From Catenovulum sediminis (lineage in GTDB: Bacteria; Pseudomonadota; Gammaproteobacteria; Enterobacterales; Alteromonadaceae): DNA of 64,000 bases. The stretch is from positions 1,116,001 to 1,180,000 of the forward strand of contig NZ_CP041660.1 of assembly GCF_007289895.1 (NCBI RefSeq), in the 5' to 3' direction. Positions within the stretch are counted from its first letter, which is position 1. The number at the start of each line of letters is the position of its first letter. The position numbers and the translations under genes were made by a program. The notes under the pieces were generated by a model, which ran no database searches, was not told where the DNA came from, and saw nothing but the letters and a program-made list of their open reading frames with translations. Of this stretch, positions 18,642-28,451 are shown in pieces.

Positions 18642-18960
18642 CATTAGATTATTTTTTAACCATTACTTGCAATTGTTAAAATTATCTGTATAGTGCGCGT
18701 TTCCCAGCCAAAGGCTTTTCCAACAGGCAATGAATCGCCTGTCCATGATGGCACAGCGCACGCCGCTAGCCCATGTCAACGTTAAAGTCGCGCTGGTTTG
18801 TAGAGGTAGTAGCGCTGCCAGTGTGAGTGGTTCAATTAGTGTAACCATCTTAAACGGATATATCTGAATACTTCAGATACACCAAATTTGAAGACCTTGT
18901 GTTAAAGCACAGTCCCGCGCCGATACCTCATCGTAAATTTGATGAAATTAGAGTACATAT
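18642..18960 (+). promoter_or_regulatory. Long structured leader of deaD
   Basis: There is no gene in these 319 bases. A sigma70-like promoter at 18667-18694 would leave about 260 bases of untranslated leader. Hairpins visible include ACAGGC/GCCTGT and TATCTGAA-TAC-TTCAGATA. Long structured leaders are known for the E. coli deaD (csdA) cold-shock mRNA, so cold or autoregulatory control is inferred by analogy. Confidence 0.5.
18667..18694 (+). promoter_or_regulatory. Candidate sigma70 promoter of deaD
   Basis: TTGCAA and TATAGT are separated by 16 bases, with a predicted start near 18701. It is the best -35/-10 pair in the gap before deaD. Confidence 0.45.
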
Positions 18961-20757
18961 ATGCAAAATAATGAATCTGCAGTTCTATTTAACGAGCTGG
19001 GTTTACCCGCACCTGTTTTACAAGCAATCGAAGAGCTTGGTTTTACTCAACCGACGCCAATTCAAGCTCAATCTATTCCTGCTTTATTAGAAGGCAGCGA
19101 CATCCTTGGTGAAGCACAAACGGGTACGGGTAAAACTGCTGCTTTTGGTTTGCCTTTATTATCACGATTAGATGCTTCTATTCGTGAAACCCAAATGTTA
19201 GTTGTCTGCCCAACTCGTGAACTTGCTATTCAGGTTGCTGACGCAATCGCAGAATTTGGTAAACATGTAAAAGGTTTACGTGTTGCAACTGTTTATGGTG
19301 GTCAATCTTATACACCACAAATTAAAGACTTACGTGCTGGTCCACAAATCGTAGTGGGCACGCCGGGCCGTTTAATGGACCATATCGATAAAGGACGTTT
19401 ACAGTTAGGTAATTTACGTAGCTGTGTGTTAGATGAAGCCGATGAAATGTTAAACATGGGTTTCTTAGAAGATATCGAATGGATCTTAAAACATGTGCCT
19501 GAAGAAACGCAAATGGCTTTCTTTTCTGCAACTATGCCAACTGCGATCCGTAAAGTAACACAACAGTTTTTGAAAAATCCGGTACATGTAAAAATCGCCG
19601 CAGTTAAGCAAGCAAAAGCTAACATCAGTCAACGTGCATGGCGCGTCAATAAAATTGGCAAAACAGCCGGTTTAGAGCGTTTAGCTGAAACTTTAGACTA
19701 TGATGCAATGATTGTTTTTGTACGTACACGTAATGACACATTGACGTTGGCTGAGCACTTAATCGGCAAAGGCTTCCCAGCTGCCGCATTAAATGGTGAC
19801 ATGAATCAGACCGATCGTGAGCGCATCGTTGAACAACTGAAAAAAGGTCGTGTCTCTATATTAATTGCAACCGACGTGGTTGCTCGTGGTCTGGATGTAC
19901 CGAGAATCAGTCATGTAATTAACTATGATTTACCGGCTGACGCTGAATCATATGTCCACCGTATTGGCCGTACTGGTCGAGCGGGTCGCAGTGGTGAAGC
20001 TATTTTATTCGCTAATAGCCGTGAAATGCGTACCTTGTTCCGCTTAGAACGCGCAACTGAAGGTAAAATCGAAGAGTTTACTATGCCTGATGCAAAATCA
20101 TTAGGTGAAGTTCGCATGAACAGAATGCAAGAAAGTTTAGCGAAGGTAATTGAATCAGAAGATTTAAGCCCATTTGCCAAAGTTGTAGAAAAATTCCTAG
20201 AAGAAAAAGAGTGGAGCCTTGAGCAGGTTGCGGCGGCATTGTTGCAGCAACAACAGTTAAATCAACCACTGTTTCCACCCAAAGATCCAATTGGTCGTGA
20301 TCGTAACATGCGTGATGACAACCCGCGCGGTCGTCGAGATGCGCGTGGCGGACGCGATGGCGCTCGTGAAGGTCGTAAAACTCGCGCTGAAAGAGGTGAC
20401 AGAGGGGATCGTAAGAACCCAGGTGAATTTGATACCTTCCGCTTTGAAGTAGGCCGTGAGCATGGTGTTGGCCCAGGTGATATTGTGGGTGCAGTGGCTA
20501 ACGAAATAAATATTGATAGCAGCAACATTGGCCATATCAAATTGTTTGATTCACACTCACACGTTGATTTGCCAAAAGGTATGCCAAAAGCGGTATTCCA
20601 AAAGTTACAGCGAATTATTATTCGCAGTCATAAAATATCGCCGACCATTGCCGATGGTGTAAGTAGCTCAGCGAACAATGAGGGCGCGAGAAGACATGCA
20701 TCATCAAATGAGCGTGGCGCAAACTTTAAAAAACGTGAAAGACGTGCATTTAATTAA
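18961..20757 (+). CDS. deaD: ATP-dependent DEAD-box RNA helicase DeaD/CsdA
   Basis: The protein is 598 residues. The Q motif (FTQPTPIQ), Walker A AQTGTGKT (52-59), PTRELA, DEAD (158-161), SAT, ARGLDVPRISHVINYDLP and HRIGRTGRAGRSG are all intact. The C-terminal half has an Arg/Gly/Asp-rich stretch and a DbpA-type RNA-binding module, as in DeaD rather than RhlB or SrmB. It unwinds RNA during ribosome assembly and mRNA decay, especially in the cold. ATG 18961 follows GAG six bases upstream, and an upstream terminator-free leader precedes it. It is a single-gene unit ending in a strong terminator. Confidence 0.96.
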   Translation: MQNNESAVLFNELGLPAPVLQAIEELGFTQPTPIQAQSIPALLEGSDILGEAQTGTGKTAAFGLPLLSRLDASIRETQMLVVCPTRELAIQVADAIAEFGKHVKGLRVATVYGGQSYTPQIKDLRAGPQIVVGTPGRLMDHIDKGRLQLGNLRSCVLDEADEMLNMGFLEDIEWILKHVPEETQMAFFSATMPTAIRKVTQQFLKNPVHVKIAAVKQAKANISQRAWRVNKIGKTAGLERLAETLDYDAMIVFVRTRNDTLTLAEHLIGKGFPAAALNGDMNQTDRERIVEQLKKGRVSILIATDVVARGLDVPRISHVINYDLPADAESYVHRIGRTGRAGRSGEAILFANSREMRTLFRLERATEGKIEEFTMPDAKSLGEVRMNRMQESLAKVIESEDLSPFAKVVEKFLEEKEWSLEQVAAALLQQQQLNQPLFPPKDPIGRDRNMRDDNPRGRRDARGGRDGAREGRKTRAERGDRGDRKNPGEFDTFRFEVGREHGVGPGDIVGAVANEINIDSSNIGHIKLFDSHSHVDLPKGMPKAVFQKLQRIIIRSHKISPTIADGVSSSANNEGARRHASSNERGANFKKRERRAFN

Positions 20758-20781
20758 AGTTATTTGAAAAATATTCTAGTA

Positions 20782-20808
20782 AAAAGCCTTCTTTATGAAG
20801 GCTTTTTT
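20782..20808 (+). terminator. Intrinsic terminator of deaD
   Basis: AAAAGCCTTC and GAAGGCTTTT pair around a TTTAT loop, followed by further T residues. It is 25 bp after the deaD stop. Confidence 0.92.
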
Positions 20809-20948
20809 GTTTACAATTCAGCCATAAGATATCAAATAGATATTTAGCTCAACAAATCGCATTCGGTTTAATAAAATCAACGCGTTTTTATAGCGGATTT
20901 AACAGTCCAGTTATAGCAGTATGGACACAAATAATAACAAGAGGGTTT

Positions 20949-21239
20949 ATGGATAATCTATCAACAGGCCGTGCTACCTCAGCACCGGCTCTAGCTTTAT
21001 ATGTTCAAGATGGCGACTTTACCGCGGCCATTGCTTACCTTAAACAATTATCTCGAGATGAATTGTATGATACGTTATTGTATTCAGGCTTAGGTGTGCA
21101 TGGCCTGTACCCGTATTGGATTAAAAACATTGAGAGCAAATTAGCGCTGGCATGCCATAGAGGATATTTAGAATCAACCTTAACGGGCGGGTTTAATCCG
21201 AAATTTGTTGCGGCGAATAAATACGCTTCAAACATGTAG
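20949..21239 (+). CDS. Small protein of unknown function (96 aa)
   Basis: I do not recognise the family. The 96 residues are soluble and helical-looking (DGDFTAAIAYLKQLSRDELYDTLLYSGLG) with no signal peptide or membrane segment. ATG at 20949 has GAGGG four bases upstream, a good ribosome site, and about 190 bp of its own upstream region. The gene ends just before the 3' end of convergent rnpB. The good start and codon use like its neighbours make it likely real. Confidence 0.7.
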   Translation: MDNLSTGRATSAPALALYVQDGDFTAAIAYLKQLSRDELYDTLLYSGLGVHGLYPYWIKNIESKLALACHRGYLESTLTGGFNPKFVAANKYASNM

Positions 21240-21247
21240 AAAAAGGC

Positions 21248-21612
<365 letters not shown>

Positions 21613-21755
21613 CAGGCGAGTTTACATTCATAATTAATTAAGTCAATTAAACAACACATATTGTGTCAATAGGCATATTTATATTATCATCCATAACTTG
21701 CACGGGCTTTGTGCAACGGAAGCTAAATAATAAAAATCTAATTTGGAAAATTTAT

Positions 21756-22229
21756 ATGAAAAAACTTATTTTATCTGCTTTAGCTGCGGCCACTTTGGTT
21801 GGAACTAATATATCTGCAGTTCAAGCTGAGAAAATTAATCCTTGGCGTGACTGTGGTATTGGTGCATTGATATTCCCAAGCGTACCGGCTGGTGCTGTAA
21901 TTTCAAATATCATTTGGGATTTAGGTACTACGGCAGTTACCTCTAATGCAAGTTCACCAGATACTTGTGAAGGTGAAACTGTAAAAGTAGCTCAATTTAT
22001 TCAGGAAACGTTTAAACCATTAGAAGAAGAAACGGCGAATGGTAGCGGTGAGCACGTCACAGCAATGTTAAACATTCTTGGATGTGAAGAAAACGTTCAT
22101 AACTCTATCATTAAAAATGTACGCTTAGAATATGCAACTAAGCTGGAGTCAACTGAAGATACTCAAAAACCGCAGGCATTATACAATGCGGTTATTCATA
22201 ATACTGCAGATGTATGTAGCGCAAGCTAA
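21756..22229 (+). CDS. DUF3015 family protein, secreted
   Basis: The protein is 157 residues from ATG 21756, which has GGAAAA upstream. The open frame extends to 21663 but without a ribosome site. The signal peptide MKKLILSALAAATLVGTNIS is cut near VQA-EKI. The mature part has the DUF3015 hallmarks NPWRDCGIGA and AVISNIIWDLGTTAVTSNASSP plus several cysteines. The function is unknown. It precedes a DUF4105 gene by 47 bp, and pairing of these two families is common in Alteromonadales and Vibrionales. The pair is probably an envelope-associated unit. Confidence 0.88.
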   Translation: MKKLILSALAAATLVGTNISAVQAEKINPWRDCGIGALIFPSVPAGAVISNIIWDLGTTAVTSNASSPDTCEGETVKVAQFIQETFKPLEEETANGSGEHVTAMLNILGCEENVHNSIIKNVRLEYATKLESTEDTQKPQALYNAVIHNTADVCSAS

Positions 22230-22236
22230 GTCTTTG

Positions 22237-22267
22237 TATGTAGCCAACGAGTTAAGTTGGCTACATA
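22237..22267 (+). other. Perfect 12-bp stem-loop between DUF3015 and DUF4105 genes
   Basis: TATGTAGCCAAC and GTTGGCTACATA pair perfectly around a seven-base loop. No T run follows. It ends nine bases before the DUF4105 start, where no clear Shine-Dalgarno is present, so it may tune translation or RNA stability between the two genes. Confidence 0.55.
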
Positions 22268-22276
22268 GTACAACTC

Positions 22277-24160
22277 ATGACAAAAAATATTATTTGCACC
22301 TTCATTGCCTGCATTATGTTTGTTTTCCCTGCCAGTGCAACCTCGCTTCAAGAAAACCTGAGCCTAGCAATTCAAACCAATTTAGATGAACATCCTTATT
22401 GGTTAAAACTGCTTCATTATAAAAAACATATAGGCAGCACTAGCGGCTACAAGAGTGAAGTAATTTCAGAAGACTTTTTTCTATCTAATACAAAAAGTGA
22501 CCCTTTAGCTGAGTTAAAAGCAACCATAAAATCTATCTACACCCCGATTACAAACCCAAATCAGCACACTCGATGCAAATTTATCGCTCGCACGCAGTGG
22601 TTGCAATCAAAGCTCAATATGGAACTACCATCCATAGAATGCGAAGAATTTAAACAGTGGATAGATTTGGAAAATATAAATCAAGTACAATTAGTGTTTG
22701 CATCAGGCTACTTAAAAAACCCAGCATCTTTTTATGGCCATTTATTATTAAAATTCAGCTCTTCGTCAAACAAAAACAACCTCCTTGACTTATCCATAAA
22801 TTATGGCGCGATGCTCACTGACACAAATCCAATTTTATATATAGTCAACGGCATCTTCGGTGGATACACAGCAGGCTTTTCTGATAGTCGATTCTACCGA
22901 CAGAATCATAACTACGGACAAACAGACCTAAGAGATTTATGGTCGTATAACCTAGACCTGTCACAAGACCAAATCAAGCAAATCGCTTTCCACCTTTGGG
23001 AATTACTCGATGTGCAGTTTACTTATTACTTTTTAGATAAAAATTGCGCCTATCACTTTGCAAACCTACTTGCTTTAGTTATTGAAGCGCCACTGACCGA
23101 CCAGTATAGTCCGTGGGTTATGCCGCTCACTATATTCCAAAAATTAATGGAAAATAAAAGCAAAGATAACCCCTTAGTCAAAAGCGTAACCCATATAGCC
23201 TCTAGACAGAGTCAGTTCTACGAAAAATACTTTCATTTAAATGAAAAACAACAACAGTTATTAAAATTGCTATTAGAAAGTAATGATTGGGTGTCACATT
23301 CAAAGTTTAAATCACTACCTGATAATGAAAAGATCGCTCTGATAAATGTGTTGTTTGACTATATTGAGTACCAATTAGCTGAGCTAGGTGATTCATCTTC
23401 AGACCGTGTTCAGCAACTATCCCTAGAAAAGAAAAAATTAATTAGAACCCGATTTTCATTACCAGCGAGCCCCGCAAAAAAACAAAGAACCCATTTATTA
23501 AAGACACAACCTCCGCACCACAGCCAGTACCCTAAATTAATTCGAGTTTCGGGCATATCATCAAAAGAAAGTAGTGGAGCCCTTTTGCAATTAAGACCCG
23601 TCTATTATGATATCTTAGGAAGTGAGTCTGGCCGTATGCCCAACTCTGCACTTAGTATGGCAGATTTAACACTGAGTAATTTCAATGGAAATTTTGCTAT
23701 ACGCCGCTTCAATATTGTAGCTATAGAATCGTACAATGTAGCTAAGACAGAATTGAGAGGCGATAATAAATATGCTTGGATGATCAATTTTGGCCTAGAT
23801 ACTCCTGATAATATGTGCTTTAACTGCACTCGCGTGCAACTTTCAGGTGGACTTGGGAAAAGCTACAAGTTATCTCACCAGCATATAATTAACTTTATGG
23901 CTCTTGGTTCAATTCATACTGAACACAACAACGAAGGTAATGCGACAATCGGTGGTCAAGTAAGTTTACTATCTAAAATTAACCCCAGCTGGAACAGCTT
24001 AATTACCTTTAACAAAACAAGAACGCTCACTAATGTACCGACTTCTTCGATAAAGTGGGAAAATAGCTTTTTTAATCTGAAGCATTTTGATGTGCGCTTA
24101 AGTTTAGAAAGAAATAACTCAAACCTCCTAGTGACAGCTGGTTACTCTTTTTACTTTTAA
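22277..24160 (+). CDS. DUF4105 (Lnb N-terminal-like) envelope protein
   Basis: The protein is 627 residues. A signal peptide (to about residue 22, SATS) is followed by the DUF4105/Lnb_N domain with conserved His155 in SFYGHLLLKF, GYTAGFSDSRFY, and Cys257/His260 in DKNCAYHFANLL. The Cys-His arrangement is reminiscent of a permuted NlpC/P60-like peptidase fold. The C-terminal third alternates strands and ends GYSFYF, consistent with an outer-membrane barrel domain. The exact reaction is unknown; peptidase or lipid-related activity is speculative. It forms a unit with the DUF3015 gene. Confidence 0.85.
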   Translation: MTKNIICTFIACIMFVFPASATSLQENLSLAIQTNLDEHPYWLKLLHYKKHIGSTSGYKSEVISEDFFLSNTKSDPLAELKATIKSIYTPITNPNQHTRCKFIARTQWLQSKLNMELPSIECEEFKQWIDLENINQVQLVFASGYLKNPASFYGHLLLKFSSSSNKNNLLDLSINYGAMLTDTNPILYIVNGIFGGYTAGFSDSRFYRQNHNYGQTDLRDLWSYNLDLSQDQIKQIAFHLWELLDVQFTYYFLDKNCAYHFANLLALVIEAPLTDQYSPWVMPLTIFQKLMENKSKDNPLVKSVTHIASRQSQFYEKYFHLNEKQQQLLKLLLESNDWVSHSKFKSLPDNEKIALINVLFDYIEYQLAELGDSSSDRVQQLSLEKKKLIRTRFSLPASPAKKQRTHLLKTQPPHHSQYPKLIRVSGISSKESSGALLQLRPVYYDILGSESGRMPNSALSMADLTLSNFNGNFAIRRFNIVAIESYNVAKTELRGDNKYAWMINFGLDTPDNMCFNCTRVQLSGGLGKSYKLSHQHIINFMALGSIHTEHNNEGNATIGGQVSLLSKINPSWNSLITFNKTRTLTNVPTSSIKWENSFFNLKHFDVRLSLERNNSNLLVTAGYSFYF

Positions 24161-24188
24161 TGACAAGCTAAACACCCTTCAGATAAAA

Positions 24189-24207
24189 ACTACTGATAAT
24201 CATTCGC
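24189..24207 (+). promoter_or_regulatory. Fur box upstream of the siderophore receptor
   Basis: The 19 bases containing GATAATCATTCGC match the Fur consensus at 14 of 19 positions, with 11 of 13 in the core. It lies 110 bp upstream of a siderophore receptor gene, so iron repression is expected. Confidence 0.6.
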
Positions 24208-24316
24208 ATTTACCATTGCATTTGCACTCGTATTGTATAAAATACTTATCAGTATATAGTCACCAGACCATTAAGTGTAAACATAAAGTTGTAAAAATAA
24301 CAATTGGAGAACAAAC

Positions 24317-26647
24317 TTGACTCACTCAACTAAAAATAATAATCGCCTTGGTTCACAAGCGCTTTGTTTAGCTTTATCTGTCATGCCTGTTGTTGCACAG
24401 GCAAATGACGAAAGCGTCTGTACTGAAGAAGGTAAAAAAGAAAATTTGGTCGTTTGTCAGCAACAGGCAGACGATAAACAAATTGAGTTAATTGAAGTTT
24501 ATGGTGTGCCATACTCACCGTATCGTGCAGCTAAATCAGGCGACTTACGTCGATTAGCGGATTTAGTCGATACCCCTCAAACACTCAACATCCTGACCCA
24601 GTCGCAAATTCAAGATTCAGGCAAATCAGATTTAAAAGAAATCCTTTCAGCACAAGCGGGTGTCACATTGGGTACAGGTGAAAACGGCAATGCATTTGGC
24701 GACCGATATATTATTCGCGGACACGAAGCGCGCAGTGACGTTTTTGTGGATGGTTTAAGAGACCCGGGTATGACAACTCGTGAAAGCTTCGCTTCAGAAC
24801 AGGTTGAAATCACCAAAGGCCCAAGCGCCACATTTGCTGGGCGAGGTTCATCTGGCGGTGCAGTCAATAGTATCACCAAACAAGCATCCCCTAACTTTGA
24901 TTTTAGTCGGGTTGATCTAGGTTTAGGTACGGATGACCACCACAGACTGGTTTTAGACAGCAACATTGCAATAAATGACGATAATGCGATCCGATTAAAT
25001 GTTCTGCATGCCGAAGAAACCGTGCCAGATCGTGAAGGTATAGAAAGAGATCGTAAAGGTATTCTATTATCTGGTTATACCGCACCAACAGATAAACTCA
25101 ATTTTGTTGCAGATATCTACTATCTTAAAGCAAACGATGTGCCTGATTTAGGTAGTTACTTTGACAGAGATGCATACAAACCCGTTGAAGACATCATGGT
25201 CTATGCACAGAACGAAGACTTCCTAAACACCGAAGTCACCGCAATAACCTTGCGCACCAACTATGAAATCAATAGTGACTTGCGCTTGTATAATGCGACA
25301 CGCTGGGGACAAACCGATAACGGTTATATTACCACAGGTGCACGTGGCACAAATCGTCACGAAACAGACGAAGTGGCGCCGGGTGCAGCCACCATTTATA
25401 TAAGTAATCACCAGGGCTGGCAAGAAGTTGATTATTTCGCAACGCAGTTTAACCTTCTGTGGGACAACAAATTATTTGGCTTGGATAACAAATGGGTATT
25501 GGGTGTCGAATATACCGACGAATCTGTCGTCAACGGTGTGTATAACATAGAATATATGGGAGCGAGCAACTGTAAAGTCAGTGGCAGAGGCGGTGTCTCA
25601 GACGGTTATTGTGCACTCGACGGAAATGGCCAACCGGTGGCAAATGTACGCGGTTTAATGCAGCGTCATTATTCAAAAGCCGCGACAGACGCTAAACCGA
25701 CTGTAAAAACCACATCAATTTATGCCATGAATACTATCTCTTTATCAGAGCAATTTGACGTGTTTTTTGGTTTACGCCAAGACAGTTTTGACTATGACAG
25801 TGACGTGGTCAGCCGAGGCGAAGCTAATTCTTACCAATATTCAGACGATCTTTTTAATGGTCATTTCGGGTTAGTTTTCCAAGCAACCGATGCGGCAAAC
25901 TTTTACGCAACTTACAGTACAGCGACCAACATAAACGGCGGCGAGTCTGATGTAGGCGGTAGCTGCGGTTATGGTGGTTTATGTGGTTCGCCAGAACAAG
26001 TACAGTTATCCGATCCTGAGCGGGTAGAAAATATCGAATTAGGTACAAAATGGCAGTTATTTGATAAAAAATTGTTGGCAACCGCAGCACTCTTTCAAAT
26101 TACAAAAAGTGATGTAATGGAAAGCATTGGCGACGATGATTACGCCACACTCGGCACCTTAAACACAGGTAAAAACCGAGTCCAAGGTATTGAGTTCGGC
26201 TTATCTGGTGCGATCACCGAAAAATTAAGTGTGCAAATGAGCGCCGCTATGATGGAGTCTGAAATTTTAGAATCTCACGACCAAGACTCAGTAGGCTTAG
26301 TCTTGAGTAATTTTGCCGACGACAGTGCTTATCTACAGTTGCGCTATCAACCGACAAACAGCTTTGCCTTTGGTGCATCTGTCACTTATCAAAGTAATAT
26401 GTACGGTGGCCAACCCGATACAGCTGCTGGCTATAGCTCAGCGACTGGGCTTTACAGCATTGAAGTACCAAGTTATACGGTATTTGATGCATTTGCTAAC
26501 TACTATTATTCTGATAAATTAAACTTCCGTTTAAATGTCGGTAATGTATTTGACGAAGAATATTGGACTGCTGCATATCGCTCTGGTGCTTTCATGTATT
26601 TAGGTGAAGCACGCAATGTTCGTGCTAGCGTTACGTACAAATTTTAA
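24317..26647 (+). CDS. TonB-dependent siderophore receptor, Fiu-like
   Basis: The protein is 776 residues. The start is TTG at 24317, supported by GGAG seven bases upstream and by a signal peptide cut at AQA-NDE. The plug has LVDTPQTLNILTQSQIQ, YIIRGHEARSDVFVDGLRDPG and VEITKGPSATFAGRGSSGG. The barrel ends VRASVTYKF. The plug style and the following PKHD hydroxylase gene point to the catecholate receptor family of E. coli Fiu and Pseudomonas PiuA. Catecholate or monomeric dihydroxybenzoate siderophores are the expected ligands. A Fur box lies upstream. Confidence 0.92.
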   Translation: MTHSTKNNNRLGSQALCLALSVMPVVAQANDESVCTEEGKKENLVVCQQQADDKQIELIEVYGVPYSPYRAAKSGDLRRLADLVDTPQTLNILTQSQIQDSGKSDLKEILSAQAGVTLGTGENGNAFGDRYIIRGHEARSDVFVDGLRDPGMTTRESFASEQVEITKGPSATFAGRGSSGGAVNSITKQASPNFDFSRVDLGLGTDDHHRLVLDSNIAINDDNAIRLNVLHAEETVPDREGIERDRKGILLSGYTAPTDKLNFVADIYYLKANDVPDLGSYFDRDAYKPVEDIMVYAQNEDFLNTEVTAITLRTNYEINSDLRLYNATRWGQTDNGYITTGARGTNRHETDEVAPGAATIYISNHQGWQEVDYFATQFNLLWDNKLFGLDNKWVLGVEYTDESVVNGVYNIEYMGASNCKVSGRGGVSDGYCALDGNGQPVANVRGLMQRHYSKAATDAKPTVKTTSIYAMNTISLSEQFDVFFGLRQDSFDYDSDVVSRGEANSYQYSDDLFNGHFGLVFQATDAANFYATYSTATNINGGESDVGGSCGYGGLCGSPEQVQLSDPERVENIELGTKWQLFDKKLLATAALFQITKSDVMESIGDDDYATLGTLNTGKNRVQGIEFGLSGAITEKLSVQMSAAMMESEILESHDQDSVGLVLSNFADDSAYLQLRYQPTNSFAFGASVTYQSNMYGGQPDTAAGYSSATGLYSIEVPSYTVFDAFANYYYSDKLNFRLNVGNVFDEEYWTAAYRSGAFMYLGEARNVRASVTYKF

Positions 26648-26671
26648 TTAAGCGTAATGGTATCTATCAAC

Positions 26672-26704
26672 AAGGTGATGGTTTAAGGCCATCACCTTAT
26701 TTTT
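26672..26704 (+). terminator. Intrinsic terminator after the siderophore receptor
   Basis: AAGGTGATGG and CCATCACCTT form a 10-bp stem with a seven-base loop, followed by ATTTTTTT. It sits 25 bp after the receptor stop and upstream of the hydroxylase, so the hydroxylase is reached by read-through or by its own promoter. Confidence 0.9.
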
Positions 26705-26730
26705 TATAATAATAGGTTGTCGGAATATAT

Positions 26731-27411
26731 ATGGTCGTTATCGAGCAACTACTTAGTCATAGTGAAATTAAACGATATCTTGAAACATTAGACACAGTCC
26801 CTTGGTTAAATGGGCAAAATACAGCGATGGGCATGGCCGCAGATGTCAAAAATAACAGTCAGGCCGATGGCGAAAACCAACAGGTAAAGCAGTTAGTCAA
26901 TCAGCTGTTAAGTCGCATTGGCCAAACGCCAAAACTGATGTCAGCCGCCCTACCAGAGAAAATATTTCCACCTTGTTTTAACCGGTATGTCGAAAACCAA
27001 ACTTATGGCTATCATGTTGATGCGGCCATTATGCGCATGCCAAACAGTCAGGACGTATTGCGCAGTGATTTATCTATGACGGTATTTTTGTCTGAGCCAG
27101 AAAGTTATCAAGGGGGTGAATTAGTTATATCAACCGAATTTGGCGAGCAGAAAGTAAAACTCAATGCGGGCGATGCAATCCTCTACCCTTCTAGCAGTTT
27201 ACATAAAGTGACACCGGTCACCGCGGGCCAAAGGATAGCCGCAATCTGTTGGATGCAAAGTTTAATTGCAGACGCTCATGTGCGTCAAAACCTGTATGAG
27301 TTAGATCAAACCATTCAAAGTTTAATTACAGATTCAGCCGCCAATCGCGCGCAACTAGACAGTTTACACCATGTTTACCACAATTTAATTCGCCAATTTG
27401 CGCAAGTTTAA
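26731..27411 (+). CDS. PKHD-type Fe(II)/2-oxoglutarate hydroxylase (YbiX/PiuC)
   Basis: The protein is 226 residues, the family's usual length. The jelly-roll dioxygenase iron ligands are His95 and Asp97 (YGYHVDAAIM) and His158 (SSSLHKV), with Arg168 in GQRIAA for 2-oxoglutarate. YbiX/PiuC genes are typically paired with Fiu/PiuA receptors, as here. The natural substrate is not established. Upstream CGGAA gives a ribosome site eight bases before ATG. It is convergent with rsmI. Confidence 0.93.
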   Translation: MVVIEQLLSHSEIKRYLETLDTVPWLNGQNTAMGMAADVKNNSQADGENQQVKQLVNQLLSRIGQTPKLMSAALPEKIFPPCFNRYVENQTYGYHVDAAIMRMPNSQDVLRSDLSMTVFLSEPESYQGGELVISTEFGEQKVKLNAGDAILYPSSSLHKVTPVTAGQRIAAICWMQSLIADAHVRQNLYELDQTIQSLITDSAANRAQLDSLHHVYHNLIRQFAQV

Positions 27412-27432
27412 AGGCGTAATTGGCAAATTAAA

Positions 27433-28263
27433 CTATAACTGCAAACCCGCTTCGTAAACGGCTTTTTTCTTGACCCCATAAGTCTCTGCAACAATCCCAG
27501 CTGCGGTCTTTAATGGCATATGCGGGCGTAAGCTTTCCAATAGTTTTATACATTTGGCGTCCACTTCAGTTAGCTTTTCAGCACCTTCGATAATAACCAC
27601 AAACTCACCTTTTTGTTGATTATGATCACCTTGCATCCACTCGAGTACATTTTCGACTGTATTGGTGTAAAAAGTTTCGAACGTTTTTGTCAACTCCCGC
27701 CCAATAACGACCTTTTTGTCGGCGCCTAAGGTTAATTGAATATCTTTTAAACTGGCGATAATACGATGTGTAGACTCATAAAAAACAGCTGTAGCGACTT
27801 GCTCTGATAGCCGCGCTAAAATAGATTGACGCGCTTGGCTCTTAGCAGGCAAAAAACCACCAAAATAAAACTGATCAGTGGCCACACCAGCTGCTGACAA
27901 TGCCGCGATAATCGCACATGCACCCGGCACGGGTACAACCTGCAGACCTTGCTGACGACACTGACTAACTAATCGATAGCCCGGATCGTTAATCAGCGGC
28001 GTGCCTGCATCTGAAATCAGCGCAATATTCAATCCATCTTGTAATTGTTTAATAACGGCTGGGGTTTGATTACTTTCGTTGTGATCGTGATAAGCAAAGC
28101 ACTTTTTCTGAATGCCGTAGTGCTGCAATAATTTCTGCGCATTACGAGTGTCTTCGGCAGCAATAAAGTCGACATCACGCAGCACATTAAGCGCGCGTTG
28201 TGTAATATCTTCGAGATTTCCTATTGGTGTCGCCACCACATAGAGTTTGCCTGCTTGCTGCAT
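27433..28263 (-). CDS. rsmI: 16S rRNA (cytidine1402-2'-O)-methyltransferase RsmI
   Basis: The protein is 276 residues. The tetrapyrrole-methylase-like SAM fold has LYVVATPIGNLEDITQRALNVL, DFIAAEDTRN, LISDAGTPLINDPG and VVPVPGACA, all hallmarks of RsmI. It methylates the ribose of C1402 in the decoding centre together with RsmH. The gene is divergent from lpoA, the arrangement conserved across gammaproteobacteria. Confidence 0.97.
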   Translation of the reverse strand: MQQAGKLYVVATPIGNLEDITQRALNVLRDVDFIAAEDTRNAQKLLQHYGIQKKCFAYHDHNESNQTPAVIKQLQDGLNIALISDAGTPLINDPGYRLVSQCRQQGLQVVPVPGACAIIAALSAAGVATDQFYFGGFLPAKSQARQSILARLSEQVATAVFYESTHRIIASLKDIQLTLGADKKVVIGRELTKTFETFYTNTVENVLEWMQGDHNQQKGEFVVIIEGAEKLTEVDAKCIKLLESLRPHMPLKTAAGIVAETYGVKKKAVYEAGLQL

Positions 28264-28451
28264 TAACGTTACCCTTGCTTTGTCTTTTTAATTTACCAGT
28301 GACGTAATATACTAGAGCCAGCTGTTATTTACCGTAACTTTTTGCCGTCGAACTTGTACAAAACCGTAACCCTTGGGTTGAACTAACAACACTTCACTTG
28401 GTGTTACTGGCTCTGCGGCGTCACCCAAATAATATAGTTATTCAGGAAAGA

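Noticed and set aside
18663-18848. Minus-strand ORF in the deaD leader
   Set aside because: No ribosome site or domain is seen, and the region has a good plus-strand promoter and hairpins.
20257-20540. Minus-strand ORFs opposite the Arg/Gly-rich end of deaD
   Set aside because: These are antisense shadows of a repetitive coding region; their Ser/Arg/Pro or Thr-rich sequences are artefacts.
24317-26647. Linking the Fiu-like receptor to the left-edge exporter operon as one siderophore cluster
   Set aside because: They are about 20 kb apart with an unrelated glucan locus between them, and no biosynthesis gene is present.
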